From NCBI RefSeq assembly GCF_051401765.1, contig NC_135066.1:21207501-21271500 (forward strand): a DNA stretch of 64,000 nucleotides. Reading direction: 5' to 3'. Source of the DNA: Calliopsis andreniformis (taxonomy: Eukaryota; Arthropoda; Insecta; Hymenoptera; Andrenidae). The notes below the pieces were generated by a model. That model was not told where the DNA came from and ran no database searches. It saw only the letters and a list, made by a program, of their open reading frames with translations. Positions 44,031 through 57,196 of this stretch are shown here, piece by piece (position 1 is the stretch's first letter; each line of letters starts with the position of its first letter). Made by a program: the position numbers and the translations under genes.

Positions 44031-47024
44031 TGACGAATTGAAAGTAAATAAGCGTGATCTCCCTAAACGAGACCCTTTAGTCATTCATTCTTTTATGCAT
44101 TCATTCTTTATTATTCTATCTATTTACTCATTCTGATCTGAAAGACTCAAAGAAGGAAAACACTCAGGTCCTCCTGGAAGTAGACCTCCCGAGATAGTTG
44201 GCCAGATCTGGTCCCGAACTATGGCTAATTAACGCGGAACCACTATATTTACTTTTATGATACACATGCCATGTTACAATAGACATCTATGCGTGTGTAA
44301 AGAAACAATAATACTACTGAATCATTTGAACTTTACATGATGCTACTAATATGATTTTTAGTATTTTTCTAACACAGTTACAACTTTATTTGAAATATAA
44401 AATATACAGTATTTCCATTTAGGGAGAGGTTCCAATAAAGGAGGTTACGAAAAAGATCACTTTAGGGCTTTTTTCTATAACAAACTAAACGAGATGAGAA
44501 TAGTTACAATCTATAGTTTCCGGTATTTCATTGTAATTTTTTTCAATATTTAAAAAATTATATACTTTTCTAATTATGCAAGTATTAATACTTTGCTGGT
44601 GAGAGAATTTAACTTAAAATCGTACGTTGGGAGCCAGCTATATGTATAGCATGTACAAAACTGAGCATGGTGTACCTTTTATTGGAAAAGAATCGAAAAA
44701 TGTTAATTTACGCGATTCAAAATGTAAAAAAGAATACAAAAAAGAAGAAGAAATCAATTGTTTTTTAAGAAATACGTACTAGTACGTCAATTGCTCTCAG
44801 TTTTTGTTTTTGAAAAGACTTAGGTACAACTCCTTCAGTCGCTCTCAGCGTTTGTTTTTGAAAAGACGTACTATTATGTTATCGTGCATCAAAGAATTAA
44901 GGGCGTCCATACCATTGTAATTCTCGAAAGCTTCTCTTCAAACAGCGGAACGTCGACTGGAAATCTGAATCGAAAAAATCGAATATATTCTTAAACCGCA
45001 CAAAATTTCGGAGACAGTGAAATAGCATTTCCTATCATCTTAAAGTCAAACAGCATTTTGTACCAATTTTTTCAGAATTCCACATACCTACGAAATTAGT
45101 AACTGTGAAAAAACTCAAAATATCACAAGTTCACTGCTTGCGAAAAAATTTTGAATTCCCGGGTGAGAAACACCATAGACCAATTATACTTTACAAGATA
45201 ATATATTTCGGTAACGTTTCTCTTTGTAATACCAATTACAACAAAATATTAAGCTAATCGATATAATGACACGTAGTAAGTGCAACTGGACTACGAGACT
45301 GTGGTATGAATGAATCTGAGAGTAAGAGTAGAGTGCAGTAGAGTCTAGTATAACATCTAAGAATATCTAAAAATGAGCTTTTGTACATATAAGCTATTGA
45401 ATATGGTGGGGAGAGGATGATCCAAGTCCTTAGATAACTATGAGTATGCCTAACGAATTTGTATTTTGACATAGAAAATGAAAACAGGAGTTTGCAGTAC
45501 TTATCGATGACGCAGGACTAACAGAAGATTGATCATCCAGTAAAAGTATATTCTTTGATTTGATAAAGGAATTCATTTAAATCGATCAATTAGTTATAGA
45601 TATTTGTCCCTTCAGATCGAAAAATGATGTTTAAAGAAAAACACATTTAAAGTTGTGTTTCTGATATTAAACTCGTGCAGCAGCTGCTATTTAAAAGTCT
45701 ATAACTTAGGCAACTTTTAGAAATTTTGAAATTTCTTTTTAAATATATATTCTTCAAACATCAAAGAAATGAAGAATCTAAAAATAAAGCTGTAGACTGG
45801 AATCTCCCCTTAACATTAATAATTTAGTCACCCAACACAGTAGAACCTACACAATAAATGTGTAACATAATGAATATTTTGTAAAAAAATTTAATCTATA
45901 GTAGGTCTTCAATTAACTGGCTCAACGCCAACCTCAAACCTGAAGCACTCTCTCAATAACTAATTTATGCTCCATTAGTTTTGACAGGTTAAACGCTATG
46001 TCGGACCCTGGGAATACGCCGTCTAAATGAAAAGTAAAACAAAATTAGCTGCGCAATTAATGTGTTAAATGATAGTTCAAGTATTAATTGATATTCTGCC
46101 ATATCTTTATTGTAATTATCACATCGAATAACAGTAACGCCCTATAAGAGACAGTGTGAATTATTGATACCTAGTTAATAAAGATTTTATTGTATTGAAC
46201 AAGAATTATCAATACTAATTTATATTTTATTATTATATATTTTTACTCTTCTGAAAAAAGGAAATTGAGAAAGTTAATTTCTATTATAAGCCCTCCTATT
46301 CTTAACTTTACTACGTTCCTCAGATCTTTTTTGACCAAATTGTAATTTTAGTTTCTTTCGTCAATTTTGTTAATTTTGAAAAAATGTGAAATCATTATTA
46401 TTAATATCTACACTTCTTATTTCTTGAGATTATACTAAAAATCCCTTAGTTGTATTTATAAGGATAATAACCATTGATTTAGTAATTATCACTGTTTCCT
46501 ACAACATTTTCAAGAGATGTATAACAGGATTAAATGTACTCAAACGATGCTAAGTCCTTAAATAATTTTTAGTTTTAGAAGAGCTAATTCCTTAGACAAA
46601 TTTTCAGAAAGCCGAGAACTTTTGTCTAATTGAGGTCGCTCGCGAAATTAAAACTAAAAGTGTGCTAACGACTAATTCGACAGGAAAATATCAATCTCGA
46701 AGCAGCTAATGAGACTCGTTCCTCTCCTCGTTCCAAAAACCCAGAGAACAAGTATGTAGTCGAAGCTCGTCAAATCGTTTGCCTTAACCAGGCACAAACG
46801 AAAACCAATCAATGCCTTACTTAGATAAAAACGTGTTTACGTACTGGTACGTCAGAATGTGTGAAATACGTGCAGCTTTTCTCCGTATAAATCTAATCGA
46901 CTCGAGACGACTCTTAAAATAGGCGACAAAGAAATGGGGCGCCCCAAGAATTGTGTCACACGGCTCCGGTGAATTTAGCTCTATCGAAAAATTCTCTACG
47001 TCAAAATAAGGACCACAGGCAGTC
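44031..47024. other. AT-rich DNA with one short duplication, no recognisable gene
   Basis: At about 44,788-44,863 the phrase GCTCTCAG..TTTGTTTTTGAAAAGAC occurs twice, about 53 bases apart. A GC-richer, complex patch occupies 46,600-47,020, ending just before a CAGGGTGTTCC transposon end. The minus-strand ORF at 45,254-45,472 is unrecognised. Confidence 0.4.
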
Positions 47025-47026
47025 TA

Positions 47027-47125
47027 CAGGGTGTTCCACAATAGAATGACTTACAGATTTATTCCCCCGTAATTAAAAGATTAGTTAATCGTAGAAACTA
47101 AGTACTGATCCGTATATTTTTCTTT
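47027..47125. mobile_element. Single transposon end, CAGGGTGTTCC type
   Basis: CAGGGTGTTCCACAATAGAA follows TA, as in the other CAGGGTGT families, but no inverted partner with matching interior was found. The CAGGGTGTCCC end facing it at about 50,353 has a different interior. Probably a truncated copy. Confidence 0.45.
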
Positions 47126-47599
47126 TATCTGCCTTGTTTATAAATTTTATTTTTATTTCTTACCCAATTTTTAATCATTTTCATACAAAATATTTTGAGA
47201 ATTTGAACGGCTGAATTTGTATAGATCTTTGCAGGGTTACCAATTTGAACGTGTTATATCCAAATCTAGATAATTTTAGTTACTAGATATTAGATGTACA
47301 CCAAAATGATTTTAATAGAATTTTAGATATTTTTAAATAATTGTACAAACTTGGGTCTGAATAGCCTTTTGAAAATCGACTTATTAAGGAAATTAAATAG
47401 ATACTTTGAATACTTATGGTGATATCGGGAGTCCTCCTTTATGTAAATTCTGTATAAAAAGGTCGTTCACGTACAATATTACTTTAGCATTTGATGCAGT
47501 TGTAGAAGATGATCTGTTTTGTTTAATGTAGAGTTATTAATGTCGGATTCATATTTTAATAAACTATTTTGAAGAATTAGTAATACATAATATACAGCA

Positions 47600-47850
47600 T
47601 GCTTTCAAACGTGTGAAACATTTTTGGAGAATAGGTTTTACATACATAGCAATGAAAGAAGTTCATATGAACACATGACCGAAAATGCTTAGTTTTTTAG
47701 TTATACCCGATATTGTATTGCATAAAACGTTGACTCAAATCCCGTAAAATAATAAGAAAAATGTGAGACACTTTTGGAGATAAGTTCTAGATACAAGGCA
47801 ACGAAAAAAGTTCAAATGCACATGTGCCCGGTAACGCATAATTCTGTTGG
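47600..47850 (+). repeat. Tandem duplication, about 150-bp period
   Basis: A unit with GTGTGAAACATTTTTGGAGA, AGCAATGAAAGAAGTTCA and GAACACATGACCGAAAATGC (47,608-47,690) is repeated about 151 bases later as ATGTGAGACACTTTTGGAGA, AGGCAACGAAAAAAGTTCA and GCACATGTGCCCGGTAACGC. The phrase CTTAGTTTTTTAGTTATACC near 47,690 also resembles the arm of the 31.8-kb element, so this may be old TIR sequence. Confidence 0.6.
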
Positions 47851-50010
47851 ATACCCCTCATCGGAAAGTCTAATCTTATGTAAACGCCAGCGTATCCTTA
47901 TTCACTTACAAGGGAAGTTCGGTGAGTGTTAATTGCCGATTTTAATGAAACTTTGTACAATTATTCTATGGTCCTACCTAAGAATTTTGCGGCCCAAAGT
48001 AGTTGCCCATACACGCCTTTAAGGGAGAAACTACCCCTTTAATCCATGCCGCCCTTTTCATTTCGGTGCTTATAGCTCACAAAGTATAAGCGCTATAAAA
48101 AAATGTTGCATAGAAAAGTTTTACTGTTTTTCAAGACCTATAAGATAGCTTTAAACAAATGTTGAAAAACGAATTGTTTATAAAAATTCAACTCCCCGCC
48201 CCCTGTTTCTAACAAAATATGTTTTTATTTCAGATAAATAAAGAGCTTTTTGTTGTGAATTCAGCGTTTTATAACAATATACAATTATTCTATTTCTTCT
48301 ATACAAAAACGTTGCATCATTTCTGCATAGTGTAGTATTCGCCATTATTGGTACGGTGAATTGAAGTAAATATCCAATTATTACATTTTTCATTCAGATT
48401 TTCGGGTGTTAAAGTTATCGTTGTTCGTTACAATATCCCGGCAATAATAACAAATCTTATTTTCTAACCTTAAGAATGCTATCGATAATGCAATATAGTT
48501 TTTGTATACATACGACTTGTAGATGGAATAGCACAACTTGCATTGTAGTTGGCAGCTCTGGACGAAGGAGAGAGAATTAAAAGGCGAGAAAAAATAGCAA
48601 TATCAGTTAATTTTACCCATGATTTTTTATAATTTTTGTTTATTTCAAAATTAAGAAACATTTATCAATTCATTTAAACAATGTATTGGAAAACAGCATG
48701 TTGTGTTGACTTTTTGCATAAAATATGAGTCGATTTCTTCGTAAATTTACACATGGTTACTATAGGCCAAGAAATGAAATACAAGTGTTTTATAATTTTG
48801 AGTTTTTATATTCTAAATAAGATAATTACAGTTAAGGTTTATCCGCATTCTTTAATTATGAAATTGTGTTCTAGGATAAATTATTTCAAAATAAAGTGTC
48901 GTTATAGTCGTTTTATCATTGTGTTATAATATGCATGATTAATAGTTCATTGGATGCCAAAAAAAATGTTACAGCTAAAAATAATCGGCCGGGTCAGATT
49001 CACATCGTGAAACTTGTAAAAGGTTCAAAATGTAAGTTATTCCTTTGTTAATTATAGCTAAACCTTTGTAAAATAATATGGTGAGAAAAAACGAGGTGAA
49101 GTTGTAAATTAACTGGCTCCTCAGCGATTTCAATGATTTTGCAATATGTTATAAAAAACGATATTTTAGATAACTTTTTCCTTTCAAATAATTGGCGGTC
49201 GGTTTTAGTTTCGGAGATATTTGCAAAAAACTTTTGGTACTAAACAATTGAATTCTATCTACACGTGTGCGCCCGTAGCAGGGTATGCGTCAGCATGTGA
49301 CCGCAGCTCCTGTATTGTTTTTCTACACACGTCGCGGTGGTTCTCAGACAACATATTATAAAGGGTAGATTAATTATTATCGGTGAAACTTTCATACTGT
49401 ATTTTCTACCCCCGACTCCAAGGTAGAAACAAAGGTGTATTTCTGTGGCGCCCTATACCTGTAATCAGCAGATCCTACGGCACCACTGCTTTATTCCTCA
49501 ACGACCGGAATTGGCAGCGTGACCCAGTGGAGCAAGTATTCAAGCAGCAGGTGAATTCTTTTCCGAATGGTTGAATTTCGACGGTAACAATTGCATGTCT
49601 ACTTATTCTCTTATGTAGAATTTGTTGGCTATTTTTTTATTTAGTGCGCCATAATTAAAGAAATAAAAGTCGCTGGTTACGTACTTTTTGTGAAGTTTTT
49701 GCAAGATATGGCATTTACGGGTTAGTTTTACATGTCGTAGAAAACAAACATTTTGACATGATTTCCAATGTTTTAATACGCATAACAGTAGTGTAGAATT
49801 CGTAGAAACTATGAAAACATTCGTCTTTATTTTTTTACTGTGGTGTATGAAATTGAAAAATGTGAAAAGAATTGAGAACAATAGTATGAGTGATATTTAT
49901 CTGCTGAATTAATACGATTATTATTCCGGTATTGCTACAGTACAAAATCGGCATTTTTCAATTTTTTTCCCTGGCTTTTTATTTTATACAACTTGAGTAA
50001 TTAATTTAAA
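47851..50010. other. Mixed AT-rich and repeat-like DNA without a recognisable gene
   Basis: Sections near 47,930-48,190 (GATTTTAATGAAACTTTGTA and similar) and 49,080-49,330 read like old interspersed repeats but have no partner in the window. A 63-codon plus ORF at 49,383-49,574 contains SYGTTALFLNDRNWQRDPVE in a GC-richer patch and meets CAG-GTGAAT at about 49,549, a possible donor; there is no known domain. Confidence 0.3.
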
Positions 50011-50353
50011 AATTTGACAAAATTCCATAATTTGTGTCGCGGTAGCTAACGTGTCCCTCATTTTTTTCATAATTTTTCATCCAATAATTTAAGAGAAATT
50101 GGGTAATAAGGTAGAGATCTTGAGTTTCTTGTACAAGGCTCGAGCACGGCAAGAGTAAACGCTACGTGTAGCTTATGCACCGTCACTGGTCGACCGAGTG
50201 CTCGCTATCCGCACTCTCTGATTGATCGATGTTTTTCGTTAATAACTCGTTAACAAAGCTTCAGAGGACATTTTTACAAAGGAAAAGGTTGTTTACAATC
50301 ACCCCGGGAATCCCTCGTTAATGGCTCCCACACTGTGTTTGGGACACCCTGTT
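50011..50353. mobile_element. Transposon arm ending in CAGGGTGTCCC (right end)
   Basis: It ends GGGACACCCTGTTATATA. Reverse-complemented, it begins CAGGGTGTCCCAAACACAGT and continues with a GC-rich stretch. No inverted partner was found, so it is a solo or truncated arm. Confidence 0.45.
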
Positions 50354-51340
50354 ATATATTCACAAATAAACTCATGCGTACACATCAACTGTCGAAACGA
50401 GAAAATGATGGTTAACGTAAACTGTAAAGTAAACGAATCACGCATTACAATCATAGTCACGTGATTACGTACAACTTATGATACTACTAAAATAAAACAG
50501 ATGTCGCTATTAGCCTAGTTCTGACATTTATCAATTATGCTTAAATTTATTGATCTCATGCCTTGTAATACCAAGTCACATTAATGATACGAATTATTAT
50601 TCGATGTCATATCCTCGAACTTATAATTAGTGATAAAAAGAGGAATGTGTCAAACATTTGATTACTAACGGTGACTAACTTGACTTACAATTAGTCTGAA
50701 TAGATAATTCTGAATAAATGCAACTTCTGAAAAATTCTTAAGGCAAAGGGATGTGTTATGTATTAATTATTAGAAGAGGTTAATAAAGAGAAAGTAGAAA
50801 CAATGAAAGGGAAAGTAATTGCTTGACCTGTTTAAACAGTGGCAACTAGCCTTAATAGACCAGACAGTAACAGAAATCGTATATTTAGGTAGCACGTGGT
50901 AATTGGACAAGTAAAGTCGCATAAAATCCACGTGTTGACCAAAAGCAAGGCAACATCTCGAAAACGAGCCTGGCACAGACTGCACAGATGACCACGATTT
51001 AAAATTGACCACGGAAATACTGACAATCGTTATGTCCTTCAACCGTACATATTTTGATACTGTTATTGTATCCAGATATTACCTAACCCTTTCGCTGTCA
51101 ATAATGTTAAAAGGTTTCTGCATTCACGATAGCTACACAAGAATTCGTAATGACTTAGAAAAGTATGATATTTTGAGATTTCATTACCATTTAATACCAT
51201 CTTTTCTCATCGACAAGATAATTATTTGGAGTCCTTAAAGGATTCAATTACAACTTGAATAAAAAACAGTAGACATGTTATCATGCTGCTACATGCTTAT
51301 CTGTTCAAGATTTCAAATACATATGTTCTAGTTTATACAT
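50354..51340. other. AT-rich DNA without a recognisable gene
   Basis: Overlapping ORFs at 50,770-51,042 (minus) and 51,005-51,238 (plus) have no recognisable domain. Confidence 0.45.
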
Positions 51341-51466
51341 AGTGTTTCATAAGAGGTGATGCAAGTGACAGGGTAATAGTTCTATATGAAAAATAAGTCA
51401 AAAATATGAAATAGATTTTCTCGATTTCATGCTTCATTTAAAAAAAATTGAATTTGACTTTCGGGC
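51341..51466. mobile_element. Single transposon arm, CAGGGTGTCCT-related
   Basis: AGTGTTTCATAAGAGGTGAT and TATATGAAAAATAAGTCAAA followed by AATATGAAATAGATTTTCTC parallel the arm at 54,698-54,830 and, more loosely, the TIR of the IS630-like element at 17.93 kb. It ends where MITE copy 3 begins. Confidence 0.45.
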
Positions 51467-51600
51467 TATAGTAGAATTAATCTCAACAGGCGGCTTAGGG
51501 TCACTCAGCCCCTCATGCGCCTTTCTGGTGAATTCCCCCACCGCGGCAGTTCCCCGTGCTCGCGGCGCACTTGCCGCGCGTGGGGAATATCCGTGAGCTC
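51467..51600. mobile_element. GC-rich palindromic MITE, copy 3 (truncated)
   Basis: The left arm TATAGTAGAATTAATCTCAA and the full centre are present, in the same orientation as copy 2. After GTGAGCTC the sequence changes abruptly to a TA microsatellite (51,601-51,660), so the right arm is missing. Confidence 0.85.
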
Positions 51601-51660
51601 TTATATATATGTATATATATATATATATATATAATATATTCTATAATATAATAACTATCT
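51601..51660. repeat. TA-rich microsatellite
   Basis: An interrupted (TA)n tract starting exactly at the broken end of MITE copy 3. Confidence 0.85.
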
Positions 51661-54000
51661 ATGGTATTTTCGATTTATTTTTTCGTGTAAAATCATCATA
51701 TTTCTACTTATACCACTGTGACGAAAGACTCTTATATCAACATTTTAGTATAAGTAAATAATGATAGAAATAATCTTTAATCTATAATTGATTAAATGAC
51801 ATCAATGCTTCATTCAAAATTTCCAAGTAAATCTTTTAATATATATACATTATATAGTACTATATTAGAATACATTACCAGGCAAAAGCTTGGAAACATT
51901 TTTCAAATTAAGGATAATAGAAATTTAATTTTCAGTCTAATCTAGAATATGTTTAATAAATATAAGCAAGTGACTTCAAACTTTAAACCTGCGGGAAATG
52001 TATGCTATAAAAAACATTATCTTTAAAGTACTTATCTTGAATGAATGAAGTAATAATGAACATTTTATTGTAAAATTAGTTTTAAAAAAATGGAGGAAAA
52101 ATATCATGCACTAAATAAGCAGAATATTATATTGCATTTTACTTCTATTATATATTCATTTTTCATCGCTTTTTATTACAATTTTGGGCACCGAGAACTA
52201 ACAAAAATATTCAATTGATACGAAAGGCGATATAAAAAATGAAGAATAAAAACGACATCGGAAATGACGTTCATGCAAAGTGCAATACTGCTTATCAGTT
52301 TCATCTGACATTGCTATCTAGATTCATGGCTCAAAATATTTTTTTTTGGAAACAAGAACTGTTACCAATTTTCACAGTTTTCCACCAGCGAATTTCCCAT
52401 TCCTGGCTCCATTCAATGAAATTTGATACGATCTTCAGTTATCAAAATGTGAACCTGAAAAAAAAATATCAGTCCTGAAATGTAATAATATTTTGTTAAA
52501 TTCGATAAACATGCTGATATTTCTTACTTGTTCCTACCTACTTATATTATGCCTACTTGTTCAGTTCCTGTTGCTTTAAGATTTTTTCAATAATTACAAA
52601 AAATAAATAATGACAAACTTATTACATTTTTACTTTTAGTTTTGTTTATTAGTTCGATGTTTGCGTGTAAAAAGCAACTTCAGAATTTAGTTACGAATTA
52701 TTTTACTATTTATATTAATCCTTTCGCTGTTGGTCCGCACGACGCGCGATAAGCGAGATGCGAGCAGCGCGAATGTCATCTTCGGTGTTTAGTCCATATA
52801 ACGTACGGGTAAAGCATAGAACAATTTCTGTATTTATTTACAGAGGTAAAACATGTTTTCTTTGGTTTTCCTATCATAAATAGAAGTCATTTTCGTTATA
52901 AAAAGACCGAATTTTTTATTAGCCGTTTTGCGATTTTTCAGTGGGCAGTAACAGGGTTAAAATCGGGGGAAACTGCGTTAAAGATAAGCATAGTCCGTAT
53001 TGGAAATCAAACAGATAAGAAAGAATACATGATAACAGTTTCTACAATTAGTTAATATGTACTTTAAATATAAGCACACATGGATATGAATAAATTTGTG
53101 AATTACCATACGTATACTGAAAATAATTGTATTTTTGCAAAAGCTTATCAAAGAGTAATTTTCAAAATAATTATCATTGTTAAAATAAATTGAAACTCAA
53201 TTTTATTCAATGAAATAGCTATCAACGTCATTAGCACAATTTCTATCTCAGCAAAGTTTCAAATTTTCAATAAACATCAAAAGTGTTTTAAATCAGAATC
53301 GCAATATTCACTCGTGAAGAAACAAATTGTTTTAAATCCTCTATAATTTCTCTTTTATGTCATTGCTTAAAATTGAAATTGCAAGCTTTATATTAGTATG
53401 TCAGATTAATTTAAATCTGAGAACAGCAAAACTATACAAAAATTACTAAACTATTTAAAATATACTAAATAACATAGTAAACTTAAAAACCTTTTTTCTT
53501 GTTCCTGTTTATGTCAGAAAAAATCCATATAAATACTCTGACCACAAACAATGGAATTAAAAGGAAATCGCAAGATACAATCCTGTGTTCAATAAAAGTT
53601 TAATTTCTGAAAAACATATTTTAGGGAATGTGTCAAACAATTTAATTGACACAAAACAATTGTTTCTCAAAATTGTTTCCACGTTGTCATAATTCAAATA
53701 GAAGCATTACAAAATAATAATAAATGGAAGATTTTTAACTATTTACTCAACTACTAGCACACTCATGACTTACACTCATTTAACATACACAAAACGAGCA
53801 TTTCTTAATTTTATCATCCTGTACCACTGTTTCGTTTAGGGGAATTTCGTAAAATAATTTCTTAATGATTGTAAAATGCATGTGTATCATTCAATTTAGA
53901 GAATGCAGAAATTTTCTAAAGATATTACATACTTTTATTTTCGATCACATATTCACACAGCGTTTCTTCCGATAAAAATGGGCTCTGGTTAAAAGGTTGA
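51661..54000. other. Very AT-rich DNA without a recognisable gene
   Basis: CAGGCAAAAGCTTGGAAACA at 51,880, after TAC, resembles a Tc1-type terminus but has no partner. The 79-codon ORF at 52,239-52,478 has no domain. A slight GC rise occurs near 52,735-52,800. Confidence 0.4.
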
Positions 54001-54330
54001 CGAAATCAAAGGACTTGTTGAAAAGTTGAGAACTGAAAAGTAGATTCAAGGAACATTTTCCTCTACCACAATATCGCTGGCTGCAGCACGGCGTGATGTT
54101 ACACGACCACAAGGCAGTGCGCCGTACGTGCTAGAAAATGTACACCACCGTCTGCTAATTATACTGTAACGAACAACACGCTGCGTCTCTGGTACTAGTT
54201 GACGATATAAGCTCATTAAAGGTAGCCGGTTTTGACTGTTATATGCTGAACGTCAGTAACAAATCGTCAGGCGCTTCTATAAATAATGATGATAGAAAGG
54301 AACTCTTCTATGTACAAAGCTAATATAAAG
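54001..54330. other. GC-richer block, possibly regulatory
   Basis: Complex GC-richer sequence (CTGGCTGCAGCACGGCGTGA and around) in very AT-rich DNA, followed by TATAAATA at 54,279. There is no ORF or transposon end. It could be a promoter or conserved non-coding element; there is no downstream coding support. Confidence 0.2.
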
Positions 54331-55944
54331 CCACTGTCTTTTAGGAACCAATATTGTTAAGTGATTACAATTTGTGTTATGGTTAAATTAATTCTGAAAG
54401 GATCTTCGGAATTGAAAAGATAAATCTTAATTAATCCCTCAACCAAGGGCTCTATAACTGGTACCAACTTTTATTTTTTCATATTCAATCATCAAACGTT
54501 CTTATAAACTATGCACCGTACTATAGTTCGGTTAAGAATTTTTCAATAACTATAAAATCTGTTGTAGTAGACTGTTTCTTTTGAATTGAGTAGTAAACGC
54601 TAGTAATAAGAGAAGGGTGCCAAATAATTATCATCAAATTAAATTCTTCAATTGTTTTATCGGAAGTGATATAACAATCAACCACACATACATACAGGGT
54701 GTCCTAGAACTGCTTGTACAAGTGGAATAGAGTAATTGTACATGGAAAAATATATCTCAAATATGGAATACAGTTTTTTATCTGAGGCCTTACGCTACAA
54801 TTTATTGTATTAATTTTTAAATTTTTTCCTAATATTAAGGTTAAGTAAAATATTTTCAATTATTTGGTGAAGTTATCTAAATTGGACTAATTGTAAAAGT
54901 AATAATATTGTTAAAGGCAAAAACGTAGTTTTGCTGACATGACAGAGATCAATCAGGCGATCGACGTCGACATGTATCAAGTGACAGGAGGCGCAGACGC
55001 CATCTGTAGAAATAGTTTAGCAAAATAGCGCTCATATTTACTTACCATCTGCCTTTGTAAGCATATAGTTAGTCGTAATTAAAATGTTGAACAGAACCAT
55101 TGTAATAAAAACATACATGTATAATTACAAGTAATTTCAAAAACCAGTATAAATTAGTTATTATAATGAGAAAGTTACGCTATTCTATCCTGCTCTCACA
55201 AGTATTGTATTTTACGTAAAGAAATCAAGGAGAAAGATATGATACAACGCATAAAATAAGTGCGAAATTAAAAACCTATTATATCTTAAATTGTTGACCT
55301 TTACTGTGAGATTTTACAAATTAGGTATTCTAACGTCTACATACATATGTAATATATTTTATAAATTTGTTCCTAAGAAAATTTTATTATATTTATGATT
55401 TAATTCAATGGCTCAATTTAGGAAATCAAAAATCCATCCTAGGAAACCGGTTGTTTTGAGTAGACTGATGTCATAAATATAAAAAGCTACCCGCTTAACT
55501 TTTTGTATTATATCTTGAAAAAAATAAATTAGATTATATTGAAAACAGAAGTAGTAACGTTTTATTGTACTATCTGTCGAATATTAAAAATATTTTATTA
55601 CTAGTCTAGAACAAAAAATATTATAATGATCTAAATTCGGCAACTTTCTCTTATTAACAAAACACATTTGCAGAGTTCTATGTAACAACACGTCATCGTT
55701 GTCGTCCTAAGCATCTCTTTTTTTCTTGTAACGTTTGAGAAAAATTGATATCTACTGTTCTACGAGGACCCTATGAAGAAACCTTTGAAAATTCAGAGCA
55801 GTCCTAGCCTTGAACTCGTTCAGTTCGCCCTTTAAAACATCTACCACAATTTTCACAACAAGTTTTCATTCTCAGAGTCGTTATTTTTAAATATATTTTT
55901 CATGCAAGACTATCTATCGTGTACTCACATCTATTCTAAACTGT
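54331..55944. other. AT-rich DNA with one transposon arm (54,698-54,830)
   Basis: CAGGGTGTCCTAGAACTGCT follows TA at 54,696. Its arm (TGTACATGGAAAAATATATC and on) resembles 51,341-51,466. No inverted partner or coding region was found. The rest is AT-rich and featureless. Confidence 0.45.
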
Positions 55945-56470
55945 ATACAGGGCATTCGACGACAAGTGTCAAAAATTTTAAAGGATGATTGTACAGGCTG
56001 ATTCGTAAATGCATGTTCATAATTCAAGAGTGAATCTACATACTAAAGAGCTGTACTAAACTCGTGAGATTGAAATGCTGATTACGAATTTGAATTATTA
56101 ACAAATCCTACAAGATCGATGGTATTGTATGTAAACCTTAGATACGAAGAAGATGTACTAAGGCTAAGGCGTACAGTAAAATTTATTGAGGCACGAGATG
56201 GACACTTCGAACATTTTCTTTAATTCTTATGACGTGTTTTACGAAATGTGTCTGATTTGAGACTTATTGTACTGACTTCGCTGTGTCTGACCTGACTAAT
56301 GCATGCCAGCAGTAGAAGAAGTTCCAAGTCAAAGACATTTAATGCAAATTTTAGACGCTTTGCAACAATAACTAAGAACTCTGAAAACAAAACTCCAAAC
56401 ACAATTTCACCATTCTTACTTTCTGCCCTATTCTGACATGTAGACTTAAACACATTTGACTTAAAAAACA
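55945..56470 (+). repeat. Dispersed repeat family F, copy 2
   Basis: It begins CAGGGCATTCGACGACAAGT after TA, continues GTGTCAAAAATTTTAAAGGA, and near 56,270 has CTGACTTCGCTGTGTCTGAC then CTGACTAATGCATG, matching copy 1 at 33.2-33.56 kb. The CAGGG terminus suggests a DNA transposon end. The 83-codon minus-strand ORF at 56,220-56,471 is part of the repeat. Confidence 0.65.
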
Positions 56471-57194
56471 CAAAACTCCTGAGTTTAGAAATGATTCAAT
56501 TTACATTTACATTTGCACAGTGCTTTTATAAGTGAAAATGATTCATGCTTGAAGAGTTAAAAGAAGAAATCTCCAGATGTAAAAGGAAAAAAACCATTTT
56601 CAATTATTAACATTTGGAGATATTAACATATTGGCAATTGCGTCTGTAGCGAAGTCTATAGCGAATAAACACTGCATAAGCAATAAATTAACAGGAAATA
56701 AATGTCACCTTTTGGAACATCTGAATAAAGGTAAAATAATAATTTCGAGTAATAAAGAAAATAGGAACGAGTTCGTTAAAATTTTATAACCAAATAAATT
56801 CCTTATAACCGATTTATAACCGTTACTAGAACTATGTAAATAAGTCCTAATTATGTTTATAAAAAAAAAAAGACACTTTCTCTACTAATTACATCGTATA
56901 CAAGTGAATAGTCAGTGTGATTCATTTCTGTTGATTATAATTGCCAAATAAATTACATAGTTTATATAACGTATCCGTTACACGATCGACCCACACGTTG
57001 TCGTGCATGTTTTGATAACAGTAGATAATTTGCCGGGACTAAGTACGTGGTATGCGATAAGGGTTGCATTTTTTCATTCAGGACAAAGCGTATGCGTGGA
57101 AATGAATGTCTCGCGTGTCGGACAAAATCATAACTTACACCTTAAAATTACTCACGTATGCGTTGCTTTATGACTATCGTGATTCGACTATTTA
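56471..57194. other. AT-rich DNA without a recognisable gene
   Basis: Nothing was recognised. Confidence 0.5.
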
Positions 57195-57196
57195 TA

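Noticed and set aside
44160..44245. Possible tRNA-like fold (CCTCCTGGAAGTAGACC region).
   Set aside because: No consistent acceptor, anticodon and TPsiC arms; no GGTTCRA box at the right distance.
47027..50353. One 3.3-kb element bounded by the facing CAGGGTGTYCC ends.
   Set aside because: Beyond the first dozen bases the two arms do not match, so they are ends of different families.
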